A DNA stretch of 64,000 bases, taken from contig LS997564.1 in NCBI GenBank assembly GCA_000469685.2, forward strand, positions 16,722,435 to 16,786,434. The letters run 5' to 3'. The stretch comes from Haemonchus contortus. Lineage: Eukaryota; Nematoda; Chromadorea; Rhabditida; Trichostrongylidae. The notes under the pieces were generated by a model. The model saw nothing but the letters and a program-made list of their open reading frames with translations, was not told the origin of the DNA and ran no database searches. The translations under genes and the position numbers were made by a program. Of this stretch, positions 45,586-58,798 are shown in pieces (the stretch's first letter is position 1; the number at the start of each line of letters is the position of its first letter).

Positions 45586-48500
45586 ATGTCAGCCGTCATG
45601 AAATTCCTTCTATTGATCAGTGGTTTTGCAGGTAAGTTTCAAGAAATGATTCGTTTGTGTCGGGCTTGCGGAGGATGGGTTGTGAATGACCCATTTAAGG
45701 ATATTAGTTTGTAGTAGAGAGACGAAATGCTCCACAGTAAGGGGAAACAAGCCAGGAATCTTTCCGTTGTGATATGCCATGCACCCCACCCTAAATCCAT
45801 TGCCAATGGAAAGCACAAATGCCTTTCACTACCATGCGTGGTCCTTTACAGTATTGTCCAATTTGCCCAATGTGTTTACATACTTAGGGCGAATCCGGCA
45901 TCGTTACCCAGTCCCTGAATGAGACCATATCGACTTTAGAGAAACTTATCGGCAGATTCTTCCTTCTAACTGATAAGGGAGAGCTGCACATGACTAGGTG
46001 AGCCAATGAATTGAATAACAAACGTGAACCAGCATATAAATAAACCTTTTTATTCCGCTGAATTCGAGCTACTTCGTCAACGGGTTTTCCGGAAAATCGT
46101 AGCATTTCAACAGGCAACTTTATCTTTGCATTTGCAGTCAAATCAGACTTTTTCGACTTTTCAGGCACTAGGTGGTGGGAGCTCTGCTTTCTGAGATAGT
46201 TCCATCTGGGCAACTGTGTCGATCTGAGAGCGATCTGCTTTTGCGCTGAAGTTTATGTTAAAAACTTTCTTTGTCAAGTCTTAGGGCAGTCCATATCGAA
46301 TTCCTTAGCACCCGAACTCGTGATACGTACTCTTCAGGAAACTCCCAGGATATTTTTTCAGTTTTCCTAATTCCCTTTGTGATTTGCTTGCAATTTTCAG
46401 TTGTGGTTGCCCAGTGTCCTCCTGGACTGAATCCACTGCAGTCAAATGGCCAACCGCTGACCTGTTCACCGCAAGATATTTGCAGTTGTCAGAAGCATCG
46501 TCCAGGAGCCGCTTGTCAGTACTCGCAACAGCATAAGCAGTACATTTGCTGCGTGGGACAAGCTCAACGTAAGTTCATTCCATTTTTCGCTCTTTTACTA
46601 CGAGTTACTCGACGGAAGCGTTGTCCGATTGTGATAATCTGAACATTTTTACTCCAAATTTATGCAAGTATTCTAAATTATATAGCTATCGTAAACATTG
46701 TTATTAGTTCTAGCTTTTAACTTTACAATTTTTTTCGAGAGAGAATTTTTCATCTGTCATCTGACCTAGGAGACCTTTTCGTGCTTTCGGAGTAGCATCA
46801 ACTTTAGGACTGGAGGTGGTGTTGTGACAAGTGGCGCGCTATGTCGCACGGTATGAGTTCGAGTCCCGGATCGATTTTCCGTGGAACCAAGCCTCCCATC
46901 CCGTGATGTCGGTTAATTGGTACCAGGCTCGTTTGGGAGGATGAATGCACTGACTTGTACATCGGCTGGCCAACGCAATTCATTGTATAGGCCACATACG
47001 CATTCATTATGCCACTACGGTTCTGAAAGGAAGTCGAATGCGTGGGCGCATCCCTCAGACGGGATTGATCAACGCCAAGAACTTTATCCTTTATTCTTTA
47101 ACTATAAAAACTAAGTACCCAGCACAGTAGCATTTGGAGCGCAGTGAAGTTACGGCGAAAACCTAGTGATACTTACAGAATGTGGACCATCGTCATCACC
47201 ACTGATCTCCTTCACCGGTCAGATCGTTCAGTGTCAGTCGTCGAATCAGTGCCTCGGTGGATTCAGCTGCGCACAAGGAACCTGCTGTGCTAGCGGATCT
47301 AATCGTATGTTTTAATGTAACAACGAATCTTGTTAGCTTCCGAATATAAACACTGTTCAGCTGCCTGCTCGTCTAATCAGTGCATGAACGGACAAGTGTA
47401 CGTGAATGGTCAATGCCTTAATATCGTACCCATCGGTTCCATGTGTCAAGCAACGGAGCAGTGTCGTGGTGGCTCGATCTGCACGGTACATTCCTGATTA
47501 TATCTTCTTGCTTCTTCTTGGGCTAGGCTAGGCTTCTTGAAAGTTCGAAGAAGCTTGGTGACGGATGGGGTCGACACCTGCAAGCATTCAGGTGGAGTTT
47601 TCCTTTGCCGTCTTACAAGTAGCCCAGTTATAAGGTCAACGGCGCTGCAACAACCAATAACATATTTAAACTTTACGCCTTCTTGGGATCCCTTAGCTTA
47701 CCCGTTCACGTTTCCTGGATTGGATTCTTTGTCGAAAGTCTATCATTTTTTAATCGGAGATGTATAAAGTCCAGCATAGATGTAACAAATAAGGCTGATA
47801 GTTTTAGAGAGGCCATACATGTTCGATGGTTGATTGATAAGCATTTAATAATTCGGTTTTTCAGAACTCACGATGTGAATGTCCTTATGGAACAACAAAC
47901 ACAAATGGAGAATGCGTTCAATATGGTAGTGGTAGTGACTGCCAATTAGGCATGGTAGGTTTAGCTCGAGGAAACAAAGAAATTCTGAGGAGCGTACTTT
48001 GCCTAACCGCAGTTGAACCTCAGAAACTTGTGCTCCGCTCTGAAATCTAAAGATCGAATAAAGTGAAAAAAAATTATGAAAACAATGGCGCCCATGTAGG
48101 TCAGGGAAGAAGGCTTCGAGACAAATTGAAGCCGAAGTCACGGCAGAACATGCTATTGAAAGGGGAACTCAGTGACAACTGATGAAAATAACAGACGATA
48201 CCATGGAAAGGGATGACGCCACGGGGAGAGATGAGCACGGGTACATTTCGATGAGCTCATAGGTCATCCACGGTGGGAGAGGAAGGATATCGAGACAGGT
48301 ACAGCTGTGTTTTCAAAATGCACTGAGGTGCTTAGGGCGTACCAAGGAGCCCATACCTCTCCACAAGATCAGCTGAATCATCTTCCCATCTTCCTCGAAC
48401 CCTCCTATTTTGTCCCTCGAATGGCAGGCTTCCTTTTTGAGGATTTTGTAGACCTAAAGGTCAGAGTTTATGACCAGTTTTATTCCCATGATGGGTTTTC

Positions 48501-51500
48501 AAAATGTCGAGTCTCCTGATTATAAAACCTAATTGATCATCTGTTGATTACTGAAATCAACTGAAGGAACTTTTAGGTGATGGTGAATGGACAATGTGAA
48601 TCGTTGGCATCTCCAGGAATGAACTGCATTGCTCCAGAACAGTGCATCGATAATTCTCAGTGCATCAGGAACACCTGTACTTGCAATCAGGGATAGTGAG
48701 TAGCCAGAATTCGAAAACCAAAAAAGCCATAATTTTTCAGCATAATTTAAGGAATTTTTCAGTCGCTTGATAAATGGCTACTGCATTCGAGATATGGGTG
48801 GACCATGCCAGCAAACTCAGGTTCCCTTACCGCCTACATAACTTCCCGACAGAGCATCGCAACTGCTTTTCTCTTTCAGACCCTGATCAACAATCAGTGT
48901 GTAACGTATTCGATTGCTGGCGGGCCCTGCTTGGCAGATGCCCAATGTGTAGGTGGAGCTACATGCCAAAACTCCGTTTGTCAATGCACATATGGGTAAG
49001 CAAGTGAAATATTACGTTACAAGGGAAACCCGAACCGATTTTTAGAAAGTTTTGGATTCACCGTGTCTCGTTCGGTAGATACGATCTGCCATGTGTCAGT
49101 TGTAGATTAGTCCTGTAGCGTCCCACAGGAGATGCCTATAACTGGGTGCCTTCTCTAACTTCAATCACGATGTCATCTCCACACAAGTACCTTCTGGCCG
49201 TCATCTTCTATGAATGACGGCACGGCACTGGAGCGATGGCTACCATTCGTAACATCAATAGCACACTGTGGAAGAATACCATATTCATCAGCATCGTCAG
49301 GTGCTGGCTCGCTCACATTGAAGAATGCGACGCGGGCTTTAGAGACAATATTCTCTTTCGACGCTTTTACACTATGGGAGACTCGGCCAATCTCGACGCA
49401 CTCAGTCAACTCCAATCTCCAAAAGTACTGGGTCCTCGATAGATCCTTCACGTACTGATTGGAAGCGCGCGGTTCAGCGGGGGCATCCATCCGTCCATCT
49501 TCCCATCTCTGTCAGCAGCGGGAGGGTTTTTGAAGACCTGATCACTGGAGATGATAGTATGGTCCTCTACTGTATCTACACGTGCAGTATGAGGAGAAAA
49601 CCGATCGACACAAGTCAAATCGGGCCTCAATTCCAGGAAGTGTCTCTCCCGCTGCCTCTGAGATTCGTGGCATATTTGTATTACGAGCTGCTCACGCGAG
49701 AACACAGTTCACTGGTAACATAGGCGCCATTCAACCCCAGAAACTTGCAGCCGCTTTCGAGAAAAACGGGCGAAGCTCTCGTCCAGCTACTGCACGATAA
49801 TGCTAGGCTCCATGGAGTCAAAGATACCATCCAGTCAAAAATTGGAGGAGCTAGGCTAGGGTACAGTCTTCATTCTCCCTATTCCACTAACATTGTGCAC
49901 TCGACTATCACCCATTTCATACCCTCAAGGTCTTCCTAACATAGAATAAGCTCACCAAACTTGAAGGTGTTTGAAGGGGTGCCAACTAATTCTTCGGTGC
50001 CCAAGTTTAGGGAGAAGGCAGTAGCTTACCAGTCTAGCAGAGACACTGTTTTGACTTACCATGGTGATTATATTGTTGAATGAATCCCATTTTATGATGA
50101 ATGGAAAGTTAAATAACCAAGAATGTCAAACGGGTCAAGACCCTTACAGCCTGATAAATATAAATACATCCAATATGCACAAGCTCTTTGGTCCCGGAAG
50201 CTGCTCATTTGTATATTTGGCTGAAGTTAACGGGAACAATGGGATCTGCCTTTCTTTAATCCAGAGTCCTGAATTGATACCAAGGATGATAGGAAGAATG
50301 AGGCTGTGGATCTGTACCACTACCGACTTGAGGACACTCTTATGAAAATAATTCGAACTGGAGTGTGTGGCTCACTCTAAATCAATGCTTAGAACTTCAT
50401 TCAGAAAATGATATCAGAAAATGGAATAGGAAAACAAACACAACATGTAAATTGTAACCCCTTTCACCAGATCAAAATAAACACTCAAAATCAATTCATC
50501 AATGAATGGTCACTTCTTTTAGGTACACGGCCATGTACGGCTTCTGCATCCGCGACACTACTGGCTCCCAATGCAGCAATGCTGAGGTAACCACTTTTGA
50601 TTTTCGTCACATACTATAACTTGATACTGTAGTATCCTTTCCGAGTCGGGAAGAGGAATGCAAGTCGCTCTAGAACCGAACTAGAAATGGGCAGGTGTCA
50701 TTTATAAGAAAGATTCGTGCTGAAGGTTCTCATTGAGAATAGTCTTTTGATGAATAAAAACCCTCAAGTAGCGACTTTATCGCTTCCATGTGGTTCTGAG
50801 TAGTTCTTCCCTCCACTTTCAAGAAGCAAAAAGTATCCAGAACCAACGCTCTCCTTCAGAGAGTATTGGTTTCAAAACTCCATTCTTTGTGAGCTAGCTC
50901 TCTACTCTTAAAAAGTTGGAAAATTTTTCAAGCTTAGACGTAATGCTGTTGTTTGGCGGTAAATCACATGCGACGGTCATGGCAGGGATACTACCATGGA
51001 CTTCCTATGTGGTTCACATCCAACATGACCCAGGCGCCTGGGTGCGGTAACGTTAAAAAACCGAACTGAGCGACTATATCAAAGCTCGGCGTAAGCAGAA
51101 ACTACAGTTCATCCGTTTTCGGCAAGTCGTGTTTAAGCTACCCACGGAATCTACTGTATCCTCGCCAACACCCCTGATCCTTGATGCCTACCAGATTCCT
51201 GAATCTTCAATTCTGTTTTTGAATAGTACGTACCTCTGCATCGTACCATTCGGGGTAGGATGCATATGGATGTTCCCTCCTCATATGACTTTTAGTCAGG
51301 AAATGGTAATTGGTTTGGGATTCTCATACAGGTAAGTATTTTTGAAACAACATCTAAGGTAAGAATGATCCAAGGCTCAAGGTAATGAGTAGCGGGCATC
51401 TATCCAATCCATACGAGCTTTGCGTTACTGCGAAGAGATTTTCAATCAAATTATGGCGCATATCAATCGCTGTTTGATCTTTTCATTTCTTCATCGCAAT

Positions 51501-54500
51501 TCCGAGCAGTCAAGAAAACTAGGAAGTGCTCTAGACCGCTCGGGAAGGAATAAATTTGTCCATTTGTATCGAGCGAGTACTATTGCCCGTGCCTAGAAAA
51601 TTAAGCTCAGTTTCTGGGAAGAGAGTCTTCGACTCAAACTTTATCGTAAGCGGTTTGATTAAGGGTTAAGGGAGTAAGAGAGGGAAACCTGGAAGAAGCC
51701 AGAGAATCTGGTGTTCTGAAAACCGGATTCTCCTTAAATGTGCATAAAGGTCGGTAGCATATTGAAGCCATCTTGCATTACTATGTTTCAACGGCACTTG
51801 CTAGGGCCACACGGTGCCATCGTTTGCCGATGAAGTTTGCACAGCTGGTCTAGCTGTTCACAGCCCTTTCAGCCGAAAATGCCAATTTTTTTGTTTGTTT
51901 TCGTCGAACTCCTCTTTACCAAAAATGCCTCGATCTCTGCACCTTTTCCTCTCAAACGTGGAGTTTCCTGGGGAATGATGACAACTGGATAGCAAAGGAA
52001 TGAGAATAGCGGATGAATCATTCATTGAAACCTGATAGGCAACACAAGAAAGAGTGGAAGATCATGCATGATCACGATGGGAAGCCGAAATGAATGGTAA
52101 TAAGATTGGAAAGGAAACGTGAGCAGGGGGGTGCTTACTAAAGGTGTTTCTGTTTTTCGAGCACGACTACGAGCAATGGATAAGGGGCCGAGAAAGACTC
52201 AAGTGGCCAATTGATCAATTGGTGACCTGCAAGTGAGTCAGGCTGCGATTGCTGACAAGGAGATAGCACTACCGTAATGAATAAAGAAATTCAAGAAAGT
52301 AATTAAGTTTTTTGCTCACTGTGAGACTAATGCGCTCTTCGGGAGGGTTTGCTTCAAATGAGCTCTTGCTTTAGGGGGCACCGAAAAAAAACCTGTTCGT
52401 AACTTCACTACCACATGATGCACACGCCGCATGACACGGGATTGGTCGAGAGATTTCCTTTTCCGTCTTTTGTTAGGCAGCATTCGCTTCGGGTGTCTTG
52501 CTGGACCACGTAATTGCTCAGTGTACCCCTTTTCTGAGTACGCTTAGTTGCAGGTACTCGTGAACGGACAATGCATGCAAAAGGTAACTATCGGAGGGCC
52601 TTGTATGTACAGCCAGCAGTGTCTTGGCAACTCGATCTGTACCAGTGGTTACTGTCAATGTCCCGGAGGTGTGCAAGCCTTTAATGGAAAATGCAGCAGT
52701 CCTGAATGTCGGCAGCAGAATCAGGTTCGTTTCACAGTAGGCAATAGAGTGACCCTCGGCCACGATACAGCCAATATGTATGTACTTGACTCTGCTCAAG
52801 TTCGTCCTCGTTGATTTTCGCAGAATTCCTTGATTCGTACTCCTCATGGATTCCAGGTTTACATCAATGGACAGTGCTATCCAATGGCGATCGTTGGTGG
52901 TCCATGCATGTACGACGATCAATGCACTGGTTATTCACAGTGTATGAGCGGATACTGTAGGTGTCCAAATGGTGCAACGGCTACCAACGGCATGTGCAAT
53001 GCTCAAAATGCCGGTTGCCCATCCTATCAGGTAAGGGCTCTATGAAACAATGACGAGTGTAGCCTCGTCCTTTTATCGGTTTATTTGCTATTTCTTTCAG
53101 TTGCTGAGATCGAACATTACTCGTGAATACATAGGTACACTGGTCTGCTTAACTATTAGACACGAAGGGCGGAGGTGGTGTGGTGGCAAGTGGCGCACTA
53201 TATCATACGGACGGTTAGGGATTCGAATCCCGGATCGATGCCCGCCTAGGTCAACCAAACCTTCCATCCCTCCGGGGTCGGTTAATTGATACCAGACTCG
53301 TCTGGAAGGACAAATGCACTGACCTGTACATCGGCTGGCCACCGCAAGTCATTGTATAGGTCTCATACGCACTCATTACGCCATTACGATTCTGAATGGA
53401 AGTGGAGTGTGGAGGCGCATTCCTCAGACGGGATTGTTTAACGCCATAATTTTATACTTTATCCTTATTTAGGACGAGAAGGGGAATAGAGACAAGGTGG
53501 GAAAGGGTGTGGAGGGGCGTCACACGTTAATGATCCTATACCAATAACTATCGCTCTCTAAAACAACTGCTCCGTTGAGGGTATCAAACTCCTCGTGTAC
53601 TGTATCTCAAAATGACTCATGATTAACAACTTTCCAATGCACTATATTCAGGTGTCAGTGAACAATCAGTGCTTGGATAGAGTGTCAATCGGTCAGAGCT
53701 GTTCAAACAATGCACAATGCATCAGTGAGTAATTTGTCATGGTAAAGTACTATTCTTCCTGAATGGTTCCACGAATAGCACCACTTAGTATGAGTAGCAC
53801 CTCAGATAGAAAAGGGGTTCCCAAAGCGAAAGTACATCCAGCCGAATGCCAAAACGATGAGTTCAACCCATTCCTATTGCGCAGCAGGAGGGACAGTCCA
53901 AGAAATAAGGCTAAAACGGTTTTTTGTGGTAGAAAACACCTTTCGAGGTAGTTCCAGAGAATGGACCGAGTTAACCACTGGATAATAATTACGTTGAGTA
54001 ACGTAAGCAGTCACGGCAACGCTAATCGAACATAATACTCGGGAGTTCTATGAAAAAGACCTATCTGGCCCTAACCAAGCACCTCTGCTTACACTCTGGG
54101 TTGAGGAGGGCGAACGAGCAGGATGCCGTAGTGGCCTTGTCCTTTTGCAACGCGATGCCACCCTTTTCTGCCTGAAGTGTCGATCCTTGGAAACCGCCAA
54201 AACTTCAAGCCTGTGCATGAAAAGTGTTTTTTTTGGGCTATGGCAGTGCTCTGGTCTAATGTAATAAGAGGTACGCTCACAGAAATTGCACACCCAAAAG
54301 GATCAAGGGCGACCTATGAGAGTTATTAGATCTTTCACCCACGAAATAATACACTGACATACCTTGAGCTATGTGGAAGATCAAGCATACACATCAGGAG
54401 ATGTTATGCTGAGTGGGTTACCCCTAGGTGATAGGTACCTCACAGGTGGCAGCGAAAAGTTGGAAAGAGATCTGGCTGAGACAGAAATGGAGAATGGGGA

Positions 54501-57387
54501 CGAAAACAAAAGAAGTTTCAGTAAGGGTAGTTGCGAAACTACGAGTTGATCGGGCCTCTAAGAAGTAGTCATAACTATAGAGAGCAAACTGTTTATGGTG
54601 GTAGAGGAGTACACCGTAGAAGTAGCACCTTTCACAACTCTTTTCTTCCACCTCACCTTATCATTTGTCATCTTTGTCAACTATGGCCCTCGTTCTTGTC
54701 ACCATATGCAAGAATGGTTCCAAGTAAACAGTGCTGTCTTCAGCGCTAGGGATCCAGTAGGAGAAGGGCACTTCTGATCACCCACTCACGCTGCAGCCTC
54801 CTATTTTGCCTCACAAGGGTAAAGGAGATCCACTAACGCCCCCACATCATTCGGTTCTTTACAGTGAATGCCATTTGTTCGACAACTTGTCAATGCTCGT
54901 ACCCCTACATCTACAATGGAACGGCATGCGTTACGGGAATCTTCTACTGCAATCAGGGATTAGTGTAAGTTTTACCTACATGGGTAATGGAGTGTACAGG
55001 ATCAGAATGAACTTTTAGGTCAATCGGAGGGCAGTGTCTTCGATTGGTACCGCTCGGCCAATCCTGCCAGTACTCTGCTCAGTGTATGGGATTCGGCTCT
55101 TGTAGATCGTCGATATGCGTCTGCCCGAACGGATATTCCGCTGTGAACGGTGTATGCCGATCCAGTAGTGAGGTCAGTTGACGAGGCAATGAAATATATA
55201 AAATCATAACATAACAGTCTGGTGGTTTGTTGATGAAGCGGAAGTTAATTCCATCTATACGATGAAGGGCTTTCGGTGATCATCGAATCAACCGTTTATG
55301 TGAATGCGCCCACTTTCCTGCTCAATCCCTATGATTTGAATGATCTGAAGAAGCTCTTTAAGGGGAGCCGGTCGACCTATGTTATTAACCGGCATTTCGA
55401 GAATCAAATGAAGTGTGGCTGAGAAATCAAAACTTAAAACGTTCTCCTAACTGCCAATACATATTGAATGATATCAACAATTTCTTTCCAAGCTGAGCTT
55501 ATGCTTTTACCCTTCCCCTTCCCTTCCCTCCTCTGCGCAACATTTGCTGAGAAGGACAACAACTCGTACTTTGCAAAAGCGCTTCGAGATTCACCGGCAG
55601 ATCCTACTGGAACGATTCTTCGCAGAGTTTCACTGCTTCAAAATCATTGCCGTTGAAGGAATATTCTGATTTCAACTCCGTACAATCTGGGCTCTGAGCA
55701 GATTACTGTAGACGGGGACCTGCAACACTGATGTAGCAGTATGATTTGTTTTATTGCCGCACAGGATTAGCCACTTTGACTTGTTGACTTTATCGTCATA
55801 GCAAATGCTGAGAAGTTTCTATATAAGCACAATTCAGCCATTAAGCGGGCGCTCATGCCTTGGTATACCCTGAGAATATACCAGTGTTTTGAATACGGTA
55901 GTGGTACACACATGTACCACCTGTAGACAAAGGGTTTAAAGCTATGCAAGCCTCAAATCATCCGACCAAAAAGGGATTACCTCGAACGACAACATACGAC
56001 GTGAGCACAGCACCAATAAGAAAGCAAAATTCTGTAAGAAAGTTGTAGCAAAATGAAACTGCACACACTTACCATTTTCATCTGTACATCCGGATTTTCA
56101 GTCGTCTGGCTGCAATCCAAATCAAGTGCTCGTCAACAATCAGTGTTATCCACTGGTGCAGGTACGATTTATGGGTATTATTTACGGGGAAGTGAGAAAA
56201 TACAAGTTTAGACTGGAGGTCAATGTTTCTACAATCAGCAATGCATGGGAGGTTCAAGCTGTCAGTCGAGTATTTGCCGCTGTCCTCCTGGAACCTTTGA
56301 TAACGGTGACGGGTACTGTAGAAACGGCGGTGAGTTGCTCAACGTTGAGTCAGATTAGTCCAATAATCTGATTGTTATAGGTAATCTCCAAGAGGGAGAA
56401 GACTAGCTATAATAATAATATATGTAAGTAGTATAAGTGTAGGAAGTTGAATAGCAGGCTACTGAAAGCGGAAAAAGCCGGCATGACTAGGGAGAACTGT
56501 GACTATGAGTGCTGCAGGCTCATGAGCGAGAGAACAGCTCCATGTACCCACTAATATTCAGTGAAGGCAGTGGTTTATTTGATAAAATTCTGCCTTGAAA
56601 ACATCTGAATCGAGAGTCATTTCCGAACGTATGAATCCCTCCCACTCTCTCTGCAACTGTTATAATTATGTAGTTTCAGTTCCAAACCCTCTCTACATAT
56701 AGTCGCTATATGTATTGACGACTGCCTAATCATACGTTCCACTCAAGAAGAGATAAACATATGCTTTGACATCCTCAACAACCAGACAAATCAAATCAAA
56801 TTCACACGGGAAAGGCCTAGGGAGAGCTGGCTACCATTCTAGTTTGGCTTTAGGCTTGGACGTTGTCTAACCATCTCTACCCTATCGAGCCAGTAAGTAA
56901 CCTTAAAAGCTCAATGAATGATAAATGTTTACTGGCATTTACACGTTTCCAATCACGAAACGCTACTGAATATTTGTGAACGACTTTAGACATCAAGATG
57001 TCAAAGAGTTTTCAGGTTCCTCAGGGAGTCAGTTGTGCGCCTCGTCTATGGAAGAGGCCGTTTACCAGCCAAACTCTGTAGAACCGATCAATTGTCGCTA
57101 TTCATCGTGCCCACAGAATAGCTACTGCTACAACAACCAACAACTGCAGCAATACTTTTGCTGTCGATCGAGGCAGCAGAATGGTGGGGGTACAGGTGGG
57201 TTCAGGGAGCGTAAGCCCAAGAAGAACGTGAAAGTACTTGAAGTTCACTTTAGGTAGGTGCAAGAATCCATCGGAATCTGTTGTCTACGATAATGGAAGA
57301 GCCATTAATTGCTTGTACTCTCAGTGCCCGGCAAACAGTCACTGTGAGTACAGCAGCGGTGAACAACAATATGTGTGTTGCCGATAA
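45586..57387 (+). CDS. Secreted EB-module cysteine-rich protein
   Basis: Eighteen exons join without a frame break into 691 codons: 45586-45631, 46401-46568, 47179-47304, 47361-47485, 47865-47954, 48577-48695, 48763-48820, 48880-48995, 50523-50586, 52554-52724, 52857-53030, 53652-53724, 54865-54964, 55019-55172, 56102-56161, 56212-56329, 57016-57195 and 57254-57387. MSAVMKFLLLISGFA plus VVVA is a signal peptide. Residues about 20-113 form cysteine-rich Lustrin-like sequence (CPPGLNPLQSNGQPL, ending ICC). Eight EB modules follow at about 114-185, 186-244, 245-304, 305-361, 362-419, 420-476, 477-528 and 529-587, each of the form NGQC...G..C...QC...C.CP.G....G.C. Two C-terminal domains (FCCR, VCCR ends) occupy 588-691. 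EB modules occur in secreted nematode proteins, sometimes with protease-inhibitor domains; the biochemical role is unknown. AATAAA at 57392 is the likely poly(A) signal. An extra exon in the two long introns (1.5 and 2.0 kb) cannot be excluded. Confidence 0.87.
46810..47103 (+). repeat. tRNA-derived SINE in intron 2 of the EB gene
   Basis: It has a tRNA-like head with A-box-like and B-box-like sequences (TGGTGTTGTGACAAGTGG and GAGTTCGAGTCCC), followed by a body that matches 53168-53462 almost throughout. It ends in an AT-rich tail near 47095-47103. Confidence 0.75.
49440..49970 (+). pseudogene. Mariner transposase relic in intron 8 of the EB gene
   Basis: In several frames: DLITGDDSMVLY near 49536-49570 corresponds to the first catalytic Asp region (VTGDEKW-like), and ALVQLLHDNARLHGVKDTIQ near 49771-49830 to the second (HDNARPH-like), followed by LGYSLHSPYS (HPPYSPDL-like). 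Stops and frameshifts separate these. It is the same general mariner type as the relic at 28610-29060. Confidence 0.78.
50587..52553. other. Longest intron of the EB gene
   Basis: Nearly 2 kb between exons 9 and 10. I saw no further EB exon or recognisable element; the frame at 51129-51335 has no EB pattern. Confidence 0.5.
53168..53462 (+). repeat. tRNA-derived SINE in intron 11 of the EB gene
   Basis: The best preserved copy. Its head contains TGGTGTGGTGGCAAGTGG (A-box region) and GGATTCGAATCCC (B-box), typical internal Pol III promoter elements, followed by the shared body (GGTTAATTGATACCAG...GACGGGATT) and an AT-rich tail. Sense orientation relative to the host gene, like the copy at 46810. 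Confidence 0.8.
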
Positions 57388-57391
57388 GTAG

Positions 57392-57397
57392 AATAAA
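57392..57397 (+). promoter_or_regulatory. Poly(A) signal of EB-module gene
   Basis: AATAAA starts 5 nt after the TAA stop codon at 57385-57387 and is followed by a second overlapping AATAAA. Confidence 0.7.
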
Positions 57398-57792
57398 TAA
57401 ATACTTTTTTGTTAATATTTGTGTGATGGATTAGTAACGGTATTTACAGGCTAAGATTTTCTACATTTGTAAGGGGAGAGCACGCAGAAAATCTCCTGTT
57501 ATATACATGAGCTCGCTTTGTCTGTCTGTCTGTTACGGAATCCGATATTACATGAAGAAGCACCTGGATAGATCAGGCATCGTTTGGGATTGGGCAAAGG
57601 GCAAGATCAGCAGAGCACAGAGCAGACGTGAGCCTGGCGGAGTTCAGCTGCGGGACTGCGCAGAATGTGCTCAAAGCAAAAATTTTTATCCAGTTTCATA
57701 ACAGCCCAGCACTGGCGAAAAATTGGTAAAAATGAGAGAGTGTCAACAAATGAAATGAAGGAGACCCACACGTGGTGGACTGGTGGACTCAA
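57398..57792. other. Intergenic, nothing recognised
   Basis: This is downstream of the EB gene. It holds only short frames. Confidence 0.5.
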
Positions 57793-58009
57793 GGCTGCTT
57801 TCATAGTCCGCCGGCGTGCCGGCGTGCCGAGGTAGTGCTAGGGGGGAGAAGGGAGGCAGACGGTCGGTCGACGCGGTCGTGGGCTTGTGCAAATGGCTTT
57901 CGGTTTTGTTTTCTTTGTTTCGGCGCGACGCGACCGCGTCGACCGACCGTCTGCCTACCTCCTCCCCCCTAGCACTACCTCGGCACGCCGGCGGACTATA
58001 AAAGCAGCC
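57793..58009. mobile_element. GC-rich foldback MITE (family G), copy 2
   Basis: A 217-bp element from GGCTGCTTTCATAGTCCGCC to GGCGGACTATAAAAGCAGCC. Its arms share the AGACGGTCGGTCGACGCGGT block (57861 onward) with its inverse near 57934. It is shorter in the middle than copy 1. Confidence 0.88.
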
Positions 58010-58043
58010 TAACGTCTCACAGTGGACTGCACTTTCTTATCAA

Positions 58044-58798
58044 AGGTACAGTTCACGATTGGTTCTCTTCTGAAAATTGCTTCTATGGTTTCTTCCTTGG
58101 ATGATTCTGTGAGGGGGACGGTACGAACGTGCGTCCGAGGGTGCGCGCGGCAAATTGCGCGGCAATATTCGTGACGATTTGTACGACTGCGGCGCCGATT
58201 TTCAGGGCACAAACTCGAAGTAGTGTGGTTTAGTAGGGTCAGATAATCCTCCTAATCCACTTTATTTCAAATTTGTGCCCCAATGATAGGCGCCAAAGCC
58301 GTCCAAATCATTACGAACTTCGCCGTGCAATTTGCCGCGCGCATCCTCGGACGCACGTTCGTACACATACCCATTCTGTGATCTCCGATGGTTTCCATAG
58401 TGGACGTTGTCGCGTCGATCAAAGCCACCTAAACGGCTCAGCCGAAGTACACACCCAGTTTTGTTTTTGAAAACTTGTGAACGCGGACGAATTTTTGAGC
58501 GTTGTGAAAACTGTAGAGATGGCGCCATTCACACGGAGACCTTGCACGCGGGAAGCTTACTGCAACCAGTTCCACGCAGTGGCGCCAACATTTGAATAGC
58601 TCGTCCAAATACCCTTCCCATGCATATTTTTTGCCGACACATTCTCGTCCGGCCCCTAAATTACTACAGTTCTAAAAACTTATACCGCTCCAAATACCCC
58701 GATTTCTGTATTTTCTTCGCCCTTTTTGCGCTGTTTTGGACTACCACTTCCGTTACTCATCTAAAACTAGGAAGTCACAATTATCGCTGAGTGTGCCT
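58044..58798. mobile_element. TTAA-type MITE (family T), copy 3, with internal foldback
   Basis: The left end is AGGTACAGTTCACGATT after TCAA; the right end is ATCGCTGAGTGTGCCT before TTTA, a diverged inverse. Inside, about 150 bp at 58066-58225 recur as an inverted repeat at about 58260-58420 (for example GTGCGTCCGAGGGTGCGCGC against GCGCGCATCCTCGGACGCAC). A GTATTTGGACGA motif near 58610 (inverse) is also present in copy 2 near 40680, supporting common origin. Confidence 0.65.
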
